Shown: positions 36,578 to 49,309 of the stretch, in pieces
Position numbering within the stretch: position 1 is the stretch's first letter
Layout: every line of letters starts with the position of its first letter
NCBI RefSeq assembly: GCF_000003815.2
Contig: NC_049985.1
Coordinates: 1,015,052-1,079,051, forward strand
DNA length: 64,000 bases
Direction of reading: 5' to 3'
Origin: Branchiostoma floridae
Taxonomy: Eukaryota > Chordata > Leptocardii > Amphioxiformes > Branchiostomatidae
Made by a program: the position numbers and the translations under genes
The notes under the pieces: generated by a model
The model's input: the letters and a program-made list of their open reading frames with translations, nothing else
The model's database searches: none
What the model was told of the DNA's origin: nothing

Positions 36578-37808
36578 CACCCCGACCAATCGAATGGGGA
36601 TGTGCCCCACAAATGTGCACACTCCTCTAGACAAGGGGACACCCATCGACTTTCAAGGGGATACTCCTCTTGAAATGGGGATGTCCTTCCCTTTATAAGG
36701 GGATGCTCCTCCGAAATTGGTATGTTTACCGGGCATATGGGACGTCCCTCCGTCACCCCCGCCGGCCCATGGAATCGGCCGCTGACCCGACAAATTGCTT
36801 CCTAGTTCATCTAAATCACAACATCCAAAACTTTAACCCCGTCGGTGCTCTCGACAAACATCACACCTCACCAGGTAATGATAGTTTTTGATTAAAAATT
36901 GAGGCATGTTGGAAATAAAGCTGACCGCCGGCAGAACATCACTTCTCTTCAGTGTTTTAATGGCGGCGTATCGCACGCCCGGCAAGCACAATGATCGAGT
37001 TTTAGCCTAAATATCCGCGTGCTTGTCTAGTTTTAAGGCCTCCCTCCCTAACACACGTACATGGGAGAAGTTTCTAACACGGTGTCAGACCCAGGACGTT
37101 ATATCAGACGTAGTTATTCGGGATTTTTTGTACAACGCGGCTACATGGCCCGATACCGATCCGTGTGCTTGTCGAGACAGGCTTCCCTCCCCAGCACACG
37201 TACGGGCGCCCGGTTCTCTGTCACGGTAAGCCGTAGTTATCGAGCGTTTCCAGTACACCGCGGCCTTTTTACAGGCCATAACAGATAACCACGTCTGACA
37301 TCGTGTTAGGAACTTCTCCCATGTACGTGTGTTAGGGAGGGAGGCCTTAAAACTCGACAAGCACGCGGATATTTAGGCTAAAACTCGAATAATGCTGTGC
37401 TTGCCGGGCGTGCGATACGCCGCCATTAAAACACTGAAGAGAAGTGATGTTCTGCCGGCGGTCAGCTTTATTTCCAACATGCCTCAATTTTTAATCAAAA
37501 ACTATCATTACCTGGCGAGATGTGATGTTTGTCGAGAGCACTGACGGGGTTAAAGTTTTGGATGTTGTGATTTAGATGAACTAGGAAGCAATTTGTCGGG
37601 TCAGCGGCCGATTCCACGGGCCGGCGGGGGTGAAGGAGGGACGTCCCATATGCCCGGTAAACATACCAATTTCGGAGGAGCATCCCCTTATAAAGGGAAG
37701 GACATCCCCATTTCAAGAGGAGTATCCCCTTGAATGTCGATGGGTGTCCCCTTGTCTAGAGGAGTGTGCACATTTGTGGGGGACATCCCCATTCGATTGG
37801 TCGGGGTG
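36578..37808. mobile_element. Foldback-type transposable element (1231 bp) with ~500 bp inverted arms
   Basis: The left arm (36578 to about 37090) and right arm (about 37285 to 37808) are near-perfect reverse complements. The ends are CACCCCGACC and GGTCGGGGTG. TATATA duplications flank it at 36572-36577 and 37809-37814, and the empty site is seen in the homologous spacers (ACTATATATGATATACT near 1292 and 24796). The central ~195 bp plus the inner arm contain a diverged 146 bp direct repeat. No transposase is encoded. Internally repetitive long inverted arms are typical of foldback elements. Confidence 0.85.
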
Positions 37809-37867
37809 TATATATGATGTACTTGGTGTGTTCCCTACATGATCCAGTCAATCAGCATCACCATACA

Positions 37868-37868
<1 letters not shown>

Positions 37869-37914
<46 letters not shown>

Positions 37915-37917
37915 TTC
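37869..37917. repeat. TA microsatellite
   Basis: A run of more than 20 TA dinucleotides about 60 bp right of the foldback element. It is absent from the homologous spacers. Confidence 0.9.
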
Positions 37918-38462
37918 TGTTGTGTGGATCAACAAGTTTTGACTATCTAAGCCATATAAAAGAACCTTATTATACATAAAAAGTCGCCAGTTTGTCGAGC
38001 TTAGTTCAGTGTAATAGTTCAGCGGTAAGATTGAGCGGTAGGATTGATTTTAACTTTGTAATACAAACTACTGTATATGTGTAGAGATAATTAAGAAGCC
38101 ATATTGTGTAATATGATATCATGTCTGTAATAATAACCAATGACTTTTATTTCCGTGTTGTGCAGAGCCAGTGCTCTATATGTACAGCTATGTTGAAAAA
38201 TACATGTGTAGGAAATTTCTTAGTGTGTTGCAATGTGTAAACCCTTATTTTTTGTCTTCAAATGTGACACAATTATCACAAGACCACTCTGATTCGATTT
38301 TTGGATGACATCGTCTGGATACCCCAAAACAGATGCGAGTGTGCGCAATGGAGAAAGATATGTCCTACATCCATGTGGTATATAACTTTAATAATAATGA
38401 AACATAAAAATTACTGAATAACAAACAATAGATTATAATTTGTTTTTCATTAGGCTGTGCAT

Positions 38463-38640
38463 GTACTAGCCTGGTATCCATCCGTGTAACCATACTTGCG
38501 GAGAGGTTAGAGGGAACACGGGAGCTATAATGCCGGCTGGATACCAGGCTAGTACATGCGGGTTGCCATAATGCCGGCTGGATACCAGGCTAGTACATGC
38601 GGGTTGTCTTAATGCCGTCTGGATACCAGATTAATACATG
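38463..38640. mobile_element. Small palindromic element with tandem 3' repeats
   Basis: ACTAGCCTGGTATCCATCCG faces CGGCTGGATACCAGGCTAGT about 50 bp away, a MITE-like hairpin. Two further direct copies of the right end (GGCTGGATACCAGGCTAGTA and a mutated version) follow at ~40 bp intervals. The homologous site upstream of E (near 50750-50850) has a shorter version. Confidence 0.65.
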
Positions 38641-38882
38641 CGGGCTGTCTTGTTTTAGAACATGACGTATCAAGTGATCCCCGGCACCCAAGATTATATT
38701 AATAGCATTTTGAAAGGAAAATCGTTATCTATTGGAAGAAAAACAGAGAACGGTCTGTTACTCTACTCTACTCTACTACTCTGTTTATTCATACACATAG
38801 CGACCATCCAGCTTTCACGGTCCTGCCACAAAAGGACCGAACCTTCGTCTGGACCGATGGTACTCCGGTGACTTAAGCATTA

Positions 38883-39420
38883 AGGTGCGCTCCCACCGCA
38901 TGTGTGTCAAGCTTGCGTCACTACGGGGTTTGAAAGATACTCAACGAATTTCAGAGATAACCAGAAAGGTAATATTTGCAAGCAAATACAGAATGATACC
39001 TCCACATGTTGTAGTCTAACACTGGCAACTGTTTTGTTCATTCTTATTTGAACACATTTCTAAATGTAGTGACCCGAGCCCCTCTAGATCTGACATTTGC
39101 TACATTATGTAACCGAACACCACATGGTGCCTGCTACTTTACCGGTTACCATGGTGACAGCCGTCTGGTCCGTCCGGTCTTATTTGCGCGGAAAAGAAGA
39201 AGAAACAAAGCAAAACAATATGTTCCCTTCTGTGAAGGTAACATAATTATAAAGAACGAATTTTCTTTCTTTTCGTGTACTTTGTCGTCTTCTAATTCAT
39301 ACTTTTACGTATTATGCAATATCTAAATTATAAAAAATCGGAGAAAATATCAAAACAGTGAGGCAGTGAACGAACCCCGCAGTGACGCAAGTTTGACACA
39401 AGTGCATCGGGAGCGCACCT
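38883..39420. mobile_element. Harbinger-like MITE upstream of gene D (538 bp)
   Basis: Terminal inverted repeats of about 50 bp begin AGGTGCGCTCCC and end GGGAGCGCACCT. They are flanked by TTA on both sides (38880-38882 and 39421-39423), the 3 bp TWA target duplication typical of PIF/Harbinger. Its short internal frame is not a transposase. The same element occurs upstream of gene E in the duplicated segment. Confidence 0.7.
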
Positions 39421-39423
39421 TTA

Positions 39424-40890
39424 CACATACACAGACTGGTGAGTGAGCTCTCGTTTGGCAAAAACATGTGAAGCAATGAAATATGTTTCATCTACTTTAT
39501 ATCCCAACCGGATCGTTAATAAGTATTCATGAAAATCGCATACTCTATTATCGAACATACACGTGTGTCGTTGCGTGTGGCGCATATATATATATTACAG
39601 TTAGACTAGTTCAATAATGAGTTCTACCAACACAGGTGAACTTTCAAGTTAACATATGAATTTGAAAGGCCTAAAGGCCGCGGGAATCTATAAAGGAAAA
39701 ACAACTGCAGAGGACAGGGCACTCGGGACAAATTTGACAAATGTGAGAGTGGTGTGCCTAAAAGATAGTTTTGGTGATCTTTGACCTACAATATGGCCCT
39801 GACATTAGATTTTTCATCGTACGAAGTGCTCTTGAGATACCACATGGCACATATAAGATCATTAAATGGCCTATCTCTGGCCTATCTGTACGTTGCAATG
39901 GACCAAATTTGAAGAACCTTTGAAATTTGAAAAAAACACATACATTTTCAGGATTAAGAAATAAAATTCAGCTATAAAATGCTGTTCATAATATACCAAA
40001 ACTGTGACTGAGATAGTCTGTGCAGGTTCCATGTATCTTTTTGCCTCTTTACCTTTTGTAGTAGAACACTGTTCTATTTTCCCTTCCTCAGTACAAAGCG
40101 ATGATGATGACGATACTATCAAAAAAGTGCCACTTCCCCCTGCAGGAAGGATTAGACAAATTATTGTAAATGCAATACTGGAGGAAAACTTTGAACACCA
40201 TACCAGAGTATGCGATCAATAATAAACACAAAGTGTGTGAATTTTCATATCAGAAGCTATGTGTGCCTTGTCCTTATTTAATACCTTTGTCAATAACATT
40301 GCCTTTGGTTTTGGAAATTTGTGTGTATGTATGATAGAATGTATGTATGAACGTATGTGGGCTTGTATGTATGTTTACAGTGTGTGGTCTCTTATATGTA
40401 TGTGTGTATTGTGTGTGTGTATATCTTATATATGTTCTTTCATCTCGCTGTAGGTTGTTTTGGCACTGAGAAGATGGTGTAACAAACGAATAGCGCGCCC
40501 CCCCCCAGGTACCCAACGTACTGGTCCCCCCCGTAAGATAAGCTCCTGTAAACTTACACAATATCATTTGTAAACGATAGATATGGCATGGATCATTTAA
40601 AATACATGCAACATGATGTTGCAACGTTGACATTCTGATGATGACTGTGAAGATCACATGAACCATCTTCAATGCACTGCAAACGAAACAAATGTCTCGC
40701 AACGTATTTTTTAAACAAATTTCATGTTACGATGTATTTCGTGAGTACAGCATGGTTTGAATGATTAAGCGCGTTATATAGTGTCCTCATTTTCCCAAAG
40801 TACTTTTCATTGCTTCAACTCATATTACGCTATAGTGGACTATGATTTAGACAAAAGTCACCTATCTTTCCTCTATATCACTTATCAATG
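39424..40890. other. Spacer upstream of gene D, duplicated upstream of E
   Basis: Collinear with about 51622-53095. It contains a C-run near 40498-40507 and GT/ATGT-rich simple sequence near 40320-40440. Small frames are conserved only because the DNA is duplicated; none has a recognisable domain. Confidence 0.55.
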
Positions 40891-41063
40891 GAACATTCCA
40901 AAAGGGGAATCCCCCTTCCCAGACTCCCCCGCCCAACGGGTGAGGTCACACCTGGGGACTTCCGCATTCGTCGTGATTCGCACACAAAGCTGACACGGGG
41001 TGCTATACCAGTGAAGATTAGCAGTTTTACAGGACCTGGTGTTCTCTTTAGCAGAAGTCCGCC
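40891..41063 (+). promoter_or_regulatory. Promoter/5' leader of gene D with two NF-kappaB-type sites
   Basis: GGGGAATCCC at 40904-40913 and GGGGACTTCC at 40954-40963, with GGAACATTCC (heat-shock-type dyad) just before the first. Same layout as in A, C and E. Confidence 0.55.
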
Positions 41064-44000
41064 ATGTTGAGGGTCTGTGAGAAACTCATTGAGGCGGACG
41101 CGAAGGGCAGAAGGTACGGACTAGCCCGTGCGGAGACAGGCTACCTCCGTGCCCTGGTGGACGCCATGGCTGACATGGACAGGCTGGCGGAAGTGGAGCT
41201 GCTCAAAAGTCTGGGCGACGTGAACTTGGAGAAGGGAAGACTTGGGAAGGACGTAGGGAAGTTGAACATGGCCTTGGCGCTTTACGTGGCTGCTGTGGTC
41301 CGGTGTGACCATCGGGATCAGGGAGAAGGTATAGAGCACAGATACGAATACACGGAGAGACTTTTACAAGGGATATCGTCAAATGAATCACAAGGTCGAG
41401 AGCAACTAACTGTAAACAAGGAGACGACAACACTTGCAAAGGTGACAGGAAAGTTTCAAGACCTGGACAAGAGACGAGCTGCCGGTGGTAACACAGACTC
41501 TTTGCTGGTTGGATACGCACAGTTGGTGGTAGAGGGAATAGTAAACGACAACAGCATGTTAGAAACAGAAGCGATCAAGAGTCTCGGTGACGTGTACCTG
41601 AAAAGGGGAACAGAAACTAGGGACACTCGAAACTTGACCGGAGCTTCCGCTTTGTATAACAAGGCACTGGCGCGGTGTCACAACGTTCAGGGAACAGTTG
41701 TCATTGTCCACCGATTACTGCACACCGCAAAGATCAGGCAGGAAATCGCCACAACAATCATAAAAGTGAGTTTTGAATTATTGCAGCTTCTTATATTACC
41801 ACAGTGTATGCCCTTGTTGTTTTGGTACTTCTACTATGATTTGAGATAAGTATATTCGAGGAAAGAATAGTTCTGAAAGTCGTGAGCGTGTTTTCACTAT
41901 GTTTGGTCTGTGCCTAATCAGAGGCTTTTTTGTCCGTTTGTGCATCAATTGATACGATTGTTGACATTTTTCTCATGTACACGGCTTCCTGTTGGTTGTT
42001 ATAGAGGCTAACTCGTACGCAACGACAGCCAAACGTGGGACGCCGGAAGGACCACGTCTCTTCCTTCTCAGCCGCGCCCCCTAGCGATATCATCAACAAC
42101 GGCATGAATCGTCCACACAGGTAGGTACAGGTTGATGCTGGTTCTTCATGATTGATTTTGACTATCGTATAAGCCTATAAGGTATACAAATCTCTATCGG
42201 TTGTAGAATGATAAGATGGCAATTTGTTATTTCTGTCCAGTGCTCCGGAACTGCAGAAAGCTGAAAACCCGACGAGAGTTGACGATGACAAGTTAGTGTC
42301 ACCTATTTCTTTGTTTCGTGTTTCACAAGTGTTTGACTTGAAAATGATTCTTAAATGTAAAATCACTGCATGGTAAGTTGTTCAGAAACTGTACAATTTT
42401 GACCTGGCCTGTATGCTTTGCACCAAGGCTTAACAGACAACTCGATAAGCTGTGGACGGATCTTTATGATACTTGATACGTGATTACGTGTCGGCAAGAA
42501 CAAATTACAGGTTTGATTCTGGACCACCTGGTGGTTTAATGCTGTATTGCAGCAGAACTTCCGTTTTTAAAAAAGATCTCACTCTGGACAATATTCTTTA
42601 TAGCACATACCTTTTTGGTTCATGAATAAGTGGTAGATATTTGGCCCCCTAACAGCTTTTAAGGAAACGCAAGGGCTTTGAGACTTTGAAGGCTGGCCAG
42701 CTAATTAACGGGACGTTTTTTTTAGATACGGTGGATACAGTCTATTCTAAAAAATACGAAACGTACGCACTGGATTGGTTTACGTCTTACCTACACAGCA
42801 GACAGCACTATACTGCGGTTGATGGAGAATTTGATAAAATGCAATATGGAGCACCCCAATGGTCAATATTGGGACCGCTTTTGGTCTTAGTTTAAGTTAA
42901 TGACATGCCCAATTGTGCCCAATTCTATGATATAAATTGTATGCAGACGACAATGTCATAAACTATTGTATCAAAGGTGTCAAACAACCTTTAAAACGAT
43001 CTTAATATTCTCTCACAGTGGTTTATAGAACAATTCTTTATCAGTGAAGTGACAATTTATGCTCATTAGAATGGACGAAAGGCTAAACAGTTGCAGAAGA
43101 TCAGTGGGGCAGCTGTAATAGCATGCAATATGTATAAATACCTAGGAGTGCTAACTGATCATCCTTACAGTGAATACGAAGAGCATCTCCATGCTGGCTG
43201 CATGGCCCTGCAGACTGGAGACCTGGACACAGCAGAACAAAGCTTTGCAGCTGCGCTCAAGTCTGTTCACGTAAAAGGTTAGTCTAAGTATGAACTTAGG
43301 CCAAATAATCATGAGTAAATACTTATAAATGGTCCAAGGTCTTTGGTTGTTGTCGAAACACAGAACTATTTTTAATGCAAACTGTGGCCAAAATGCTTAA
43401 TTATTATCCACCAGGACAAATAGGAACACTGATGACTACGACAAACTTTGAAATTCATAATAGGGCGCAAATGGAATGATAAAACTTAATAGCATTCCAA
43501 GGGTTTTCTACCCGAAATGAAGAAGTACCAACAAATTGCGATTGATGATTTCCAACTTAGGTCAACACAACAAGGAGGCGGAACCCCTGTACAAGTTGGG
43601 CGAGGTCTATCTGAAGAGAGGAATCCAGTCAAAGGACGGAGACGACTTCACCAAGGCTGCAGCACTCTGTAATGCAGCACTGGTAAGGTCAAGGAGAGAA
43701 GATATAGAGGAAATAATTAAGAAAATAACTCAAGTATATGTTAAGGAAGTCCTGAATATAGAACAGAAGGTAGACAGTGATGATACAGAGAAACACAGAT
43801 TGATGCTGGAGGCTGATAGGGACTACGTAGAAAAAGAGATCAAAAGAATTGAACAAGAGGTAGATCCATATAGCCTTGATGACCAGGACCCAAAGATAAA
43901 AGAAGTGGAGATGAAGAGAGCGGAAGCAATCAAAGTATTGTTTCAGACACTTGTTGATCAGCGTAAAACGTTCATAGCTGGCCTTGTAGATGAATGCATG

Positions 44001-47000
44001 GAGGTAATGGGCCCCCCTCCCTGTAAGTACGCCATGATAGGTTTGGGTTCTCAAGCCACAGGATTGGTAACTCCATACTCTGATCTGGAATTTGCCATTT
44101 TGGTAGAGGAGGAAATCGAGCATTATGTAAGTTATTTCCGCAATCTCACTCATTACCTGCATCTCAAAGTGATGAATCTGGGAGAGACCATTCTCCCAGC
44201 CATGGGGATTAAGTCTCTGAATGATTTCTACTCAGACGACCCACTGGACAGCTGGTTCTATGACTCAGTAACACCGCGCGGTTTTGCGTTCGATGGAGAC
44301 ATGCCACATGCATGCAAGACTCCTTTGGGCAGGGGTAGGAACAGTTCAGGATCAAGCGAACTCATCCGCACACCAAGCAATATGACCAACATACTAAAGG
44401 AAGACCTCACACTTCATTTAAAGAAAGGCTATCATCTTGCTAGTGTGTTGGGAAACGTTTCTATTATTACAGGGGATCAGGGCTTGGTGGATGAGTACAT
44501 GTCTTTATGGACTCAGCAATTTGAAGACAATGAGGGAAGAGTTCCGCTGGTAATGGCAGGTACCGTACTGAGTGATAATATGTCGACTTTTGAATCCAAA
44601 ACTTTCACTGCCAGTCTGCTGAATGTAAAGAAAGAAGTGTATAGATTCTCGAGCCTTGCAGTGTCCTTTTGGGCGCTAATTAATAACATACAACCGACCA
44701 CAATCTGGGAGACTATTCAGAACCTAAGAGACAGTGGAGTCGTCAATGGTGAAAACGCACACCATTTGATGGTGCTGGTCAGTATCTCAGCAGAACTGAG
44801 ACTGCGGACATACATGAACAACCGTGGGCAGGTGGAGAACATGTCAGCCTTATCGTCAATGTCAACCGATACGGGCATTGAGGAGAAATTACAGAAAGTG
44901 TTTTACATCTCGAATACAAAACAGCTCATGAGATACTATTACACAGAAAGACCCTTGAAGCACTTTATTTCACAGCTGAAAGAACCTCAATGTTCGGAAG
45001 AACCGCTACTCTTCTTTGACAATTCTTCAAAGTTCAAAGCAGAGGTATATAAAAGTCTGTGCGATTTTGAGAATTTTAAGACATTCTCAGAACAAACGCT
45101 ACAAAGTGATTTAATGAAATATGGTCATAACACTGCGCACAGGGATGTTGCCGGATCACTAAACAACTTAGGTACCGCCTGGAGAGACCTTGGTGATCAC
45201 AGAAAGGCGGTCAGCTATTATGAGCAGGCACTACAAATGAACCGGAGTATCTATGGTGAGGACACTGAACATCCTGACATCGCCAGCTCACTTAACAACT
45301 TGGGTAACACCTGGGGCGACCTTGGTGATCTCAAAAAGGCGGTCAGCTATTATGAGCAGTCACTACAGATGAACCGGAGTATCTATGGTGAGGATACTGA
45401 ACATCCTGACATCGCCAGCTTACTTAACAACTTGGGTAACACCTGGGGCGACCTTAGTGATCTCAAAAAGGCGGTCAGCAATTATGAGCAGTCACTACAG
45501 ATGAACCGGAGTATCTATGGTAAGGACACTGCACATCCTGGCATCGCCAGCTCGCTTAATAACTTGGGTGCCGCCTGGGGGAAACTCGGGGATTACAGAA
45601 AGGCGGTCAGCTATTATGAGCAGGCACTACAGATGAACCGGAGTATCTATGGTGAGGACACTGCACACCCTGACATCGCCAGCTCACTTCACAACTTGGG
45701 TAACACCTGGGGCGACCTTGGTGATCTCAAAAAGGCCGTCAGCTATTATGAGCAGGCACTACAGATGAAGCGGAGTATCTATGGTGAGAACACTGAACAT
45801 ACTGACATCGCCAGCTCACTTAACAACTTAGGTACCGCCTGGACTAACCTTGGTGATCACAGAAAGGCGGTCAGCTATTATGAACAGGCACTACAGATGA
45901 GTATGAGTCTCTATGGTGAGGACACTGCACATCCTGACATCGCCGGCTCACTTAACAACTTGGGTGCCGCCTGGAGAGACCTTGGTGATCACAGAAAGGC
46001 GGTCAGCTATCATGAGCAGTCACTACAGATGAACCGGAGTATCTATGGTAAGGACATCGCACACACTGACATCGCAAACTCACTTAACAACTTGGGCAAC
46101 GCCTGGAGTGACCTTGGTGATTACAGAAAGGCGGTCAGCTATTATGAACAGTCACTACAGATGGAGCGGAGTATCTATGGTGAGGACACTGCACATCCTG
46201 CCATCGCAAACTCACTTAACAACTTGGGTGCCGCCAGGGGGAAACTCGGGGATCACAGAAAGGCGGTCAGCTATCATGAACAGGCACTACAGATGAAGCG
46301 GAGTATCTATGGTGAGGACACTGCACATCCTGATATCGCCAGCTCACTTATCAACTTGGGTAACGCCTGCGGAAAGCTTGGTGATTACAGGAAGGCGGTT
46401 AGCTATTATGAACAGGCAGTACAGATGAACCGAAGTATCTATGGTGAAGACACTGCACATCCTAACATCGCTACGTCACTTAACAACTTGGGTAGCGCCT
46501 GGACTAACCTTGGTGATCACAGAATGTCGGTAAGCTATCATGAACAGTCACTACAGATGGAGCGGAGTATCTATGGTAAGGACATCGCACACACTGACAT
46601 CGCAAACTCACTTAACAACTTGGGCAACGCCTGGGGGAAACTCGGGGATTACAGAAAGGCGGTCAGCTATCACGAACAGTCACTACAGATGAAGCGGAGT
46701 ATCTATGGTGAGGACACTGAACATCCTGACATCGCTGGCTCACTTAACAACTTGGGTACCGCCTGTAGGATACTTGGTGATCACAGAAAGGCGGTCAGCT
46801 ATCATGAACAGTCACTACAGATGGAGCGGAGTATCTATGGTGAGGACACTGCACATCCTGCCATCGCAAACTCACTTAACAACTTGGGTGCCGCCTGGGG
46901 GAAACTCGGGGATTACAGAAAGGCGGTCAACTATCATGAACAGTCACTGCAGATGAACCGGAGTATCTATGGTGAGGAAACTGCACATGCTGAAACAGCA

Positions 47001-47777
47001 ACTTCACTTAACAACTTGGGTGCCGCCTGGACTAACCTTGGTGATCTCAAAAAGGCGGTCAGCTATAATGAACAGTCACTACAGATGAAGCGGAGTATCT
47101 ATGGTAAGGACACTGCACATCCTGCCATCGCCAGCTCACTTAATAACTTGGGTGCCGCCTGGAGGAAACTCGGGGATTACAGAAAGGCGGTCGGCTATTA
47201 TGAACAGTCACTACAGATGAAGCGGAGTATCTATGGTAAGGACACTGTACATCCTGACATCGCCGGCTCACTGAACAACTTGGGTGCCGCCTGGACTAAC
47301 ATTGGTGACCTCAAAAAGGCGGTTAGCTATTATGAACAGTCACTACAGATGAATCGACGTATCTATGGTAAGGACACTGCACATCCTGACATCGCCGGCT
47401 CACTTAACAACTTGGGTGCGGTCTGGGGGAAACTCGGGGATTACAAAAAGGCGGTCAGCTATTTTGACCAGACACTACAGATGGAGCGAAGTATCTATGG
47501 TAAGGACACTGCACATCCTGACATCGCAAAATCACTTAATAACTTGGGTGCCGCCTCTAGCGACCTCGGGGATTACAGAAAGGCGGTCAGCTATTTTGAC
47601 CAGTCACTACAGATGACGCGGAGTATCTATGGTGAGGACACTGCACATCCTGACATTGTAGACTCACTTAACAATTTGTGCGTGTCCTGGAAAGAGCTTG
47701 GCGATTACAGGAAGGCCATTAAGTATCTCCAACTCAGGGAACAAATGAAGCAGATCATCATAACTACAGAAAAGTAA
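41064..47777 (+). CDS. Gene D: DUF294-type nucleotidyltransferase with 20 TPRs
   Basis: Proposed exons are 41064-41765, 42005-42120, 42241-42291, 43171-43277 and 43561-47777, giving about 1730 residues. The exon 1 donor is AAA/GTGAGT, slightly weaker than A and B because the last exon base is A. If intron 1 is read through, 28 extra codons follow before a stop. [16 protein letters not shown] and FDGDMPHA (FDGAMPHA elsewhere) are present, then the DUF294_C-like region and 20 TPRs, the second longest array. It shares the first TPR linker ([11 protein letters not shown]), exon 2 type ([11 protein letters not shown]) and the RT relic in intron 3 with gene A, but its 5' flank with gene E. Confidence 0.85.
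42640..43165 (+). pseudogene. LINE reverse transcriptase relic in intron 3 of gene D
   Basis: Same relic as in intron 3 of gene A. Readable pieces are [30 protein letters not shown] and [10 protein letters not shown] near 43130-43160, broken by stops and frameshifts. It runs almost into the acceptor of exon 4. Gene E keeps only the left bordering sequence (near 56170), without the RT. Confidence 0.75.
45123..47774 (+). repeat. 132 bp tandem repeats encoding 20 TPRs (gene D)
   Basis: Twenty 44-residue units. A five-unit (660 bp) higher-order pattern is visible: the [12 protein letters not shown] units recur at 660 bp spacing (near 46198 and 46858), as do the [12 protein letters not shown] units (near 46050 and 46577, four units apart). 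Units 4-6 match units 4-7 and 9 of gene E. Confidence 0.95.
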
Positions 47778-47897
47778 TCAGAAGCAAACCTTCCCCTCCG
47801 TAGTATCTGTAAATCAAGGGATGATTTTACTATATTGAAACATTTGCAATGATGTTAGATGATAGGCCTGGATAAGTCCGTGCCATCACATCATTTT

Positions 47898-48469
47898 ATT
47901 ATATTGCGTTTCCAGGACATTGCGGGAGAGGCTAAATTTCAGACCACTGAAGAGATCAACACTTTTTGAAACTTTGGAAACAATATGATTGACATGTGCA
48001 TCCTAAGACATATTGAACTTAAAATCACTCCGATATGTTTATGGGTGATAACAAATTGAAACAGTTTGAATCACACAATTGTCAAGATAAAGGGGTGGGT
48101 GAACAATGGGATGTCTTTTGACAGAAATACACATTTCTTCAGTTTTCTGTGGGTTCATCTCCATGAGCCATTGACAGGCCCATGAGTGAATTTTAGACAG
48201 GTCAGAGTTTAGGATCGCTGCCGAATCAAAAGGGTTCTTAACTATCTCGAGAAGAGAACTGTCGTCGGCGAAGAGGTAGGGTTGCGAAACAAGATCATTT
48301 ACAATATCATTGATGTATATGAGAAAGAACAGTCGGCCTAAAATAGAGCCCTGTGCACGTGGAACGCCTGCATTGGTATTGAGCCAGGATGAAGACTGAC
48401 CATCTATGACAACACGTTGTGATCTTTTGCTAAGATAACTCGATATCCAATACATAATACAAAAAATTT
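47898..48469 (-). mobile_element. Degenerate non-LTR reverse transcriptase fragment between 60 bp direct repeats
   Basis: On the minus strand a frame (48455 to 48039) shows SSYLSKRSQRVVIDG, a mutated SILGRLFFLIYINDI and the catalytic FADD. It is a piece of a different LINE family from the one at 25721-26797. It lies exactly between two 60 bp direct repeats (47838-47897 and 48470-48529) that differ at two positions. They are either an unusually long target-site duplication or a tandem duplication break. Endonuclease and ORF1 are missing. Confidence 0.75.
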
Positions 48470-48529
48470 AAACATTTTCAATGATGTTAGATGATAGGCC
48501 TGGATAAGTCTGTGCCATCACATCATTTT

Positions 48530-48790
48530 TTTTTAAAATTTATTCAACAACAAAGTTGAGGACAGGACAGAGAGGCAATGCACTCTAGCAGTATGCTAAT
48601 ATTCACATCACCTCTCAAAAAAGGATAACCGACAAGGACAAATAAAATGACAATATCAAAACAAACAGTCCACAGCTATTTACATATAAGTCAGGTTATT
48701 AGGTAGTTGCAAAACGTTTGGTATGTACAATATATGACTGGGTTAACTGTAAGATCACATAATTTAACTTGTATATTACAGTATTTCAAC
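48530..48790 (-). mobile_element. Probable antisense LINE 3' end
   Basis: A T-run followed by AATTTATTCAACAACAAAGT and GAGGACAGGACAGAGAGGCA reads on the minus strand like a LINE 3' UTR ending in an A-run. There is no coding content. It is inserted next to the 60 bp repeat. Confidence 0.4.
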
Positions 48791-48799
48791 ACGCCATTT

Positions 48800-49298
48800 A
48801 CGTTCACATGCCTGTATTATATGTACATGTATTTACAGACCCTAGACGACTGTCATTGTATAAATTGTTTCATTACTGTTGCCTTAAATTGTACCATGTA
48901 CAAATGTGGTGCAAAAAAAGTTAATTCTTACGTTCGCATTCCAGTACCATATGTAGTTATAGACCCTGGACGAATGTCATTGTAGAAATTGTTTCATTAC
49001 TGTTGCCTTACATTGTACCGTGTACAAATGTGGTGCAAAAAAAGTTCATTCTTACGTTCTCATTCCTGTACCACATGTAGTTATAGACCCTAGACGAATG
49101 CCATTGTATAAATCGTTTCATTACTGTTGCCTTACATTGTACCATGTACAAATGTGGTGCAAAAAAGTTAATTCTTACGTTCGCATTCCTGTACCATATG
49201 TAGTTATAGACCCTAGACGAATGTCATGGTATAAATCGTTTCATTACTGTTGCCTTTCATTGTACCATGTACAAATGTGGTGCAAAAAAGTTAATTCT
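48800..49298. repeat. Minisatellite, ~124 bp unit, about four copies
   Basis: GACCCTAGACGAATGTCATT-like words start at 48838, 48962, 49086 and 49209 (periods 124, 124 and 123 bp). Each unit has GTACCATGTACAAATGTGGT and a run of A's. The open frame through the array is a consequence of the repeat. Confidence 0.9.
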
Positions 49299-49309
49299 TT
49301 CATTCATCA

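Noticed and set aside
37061-37288. Frames inside the foldback element as a transposase
   Set aside because: They are short, mirrored in both arms and have no transposase motif.
38662-38871. Matching small frames upstream of D and E (38662 and 50867; 39048 and 51246; 40004 and 52198)
   Set aside because: The DNA is a recent duplicate including a MITE, so frame conservation carries no weight; no domain or splice structure is recognised.
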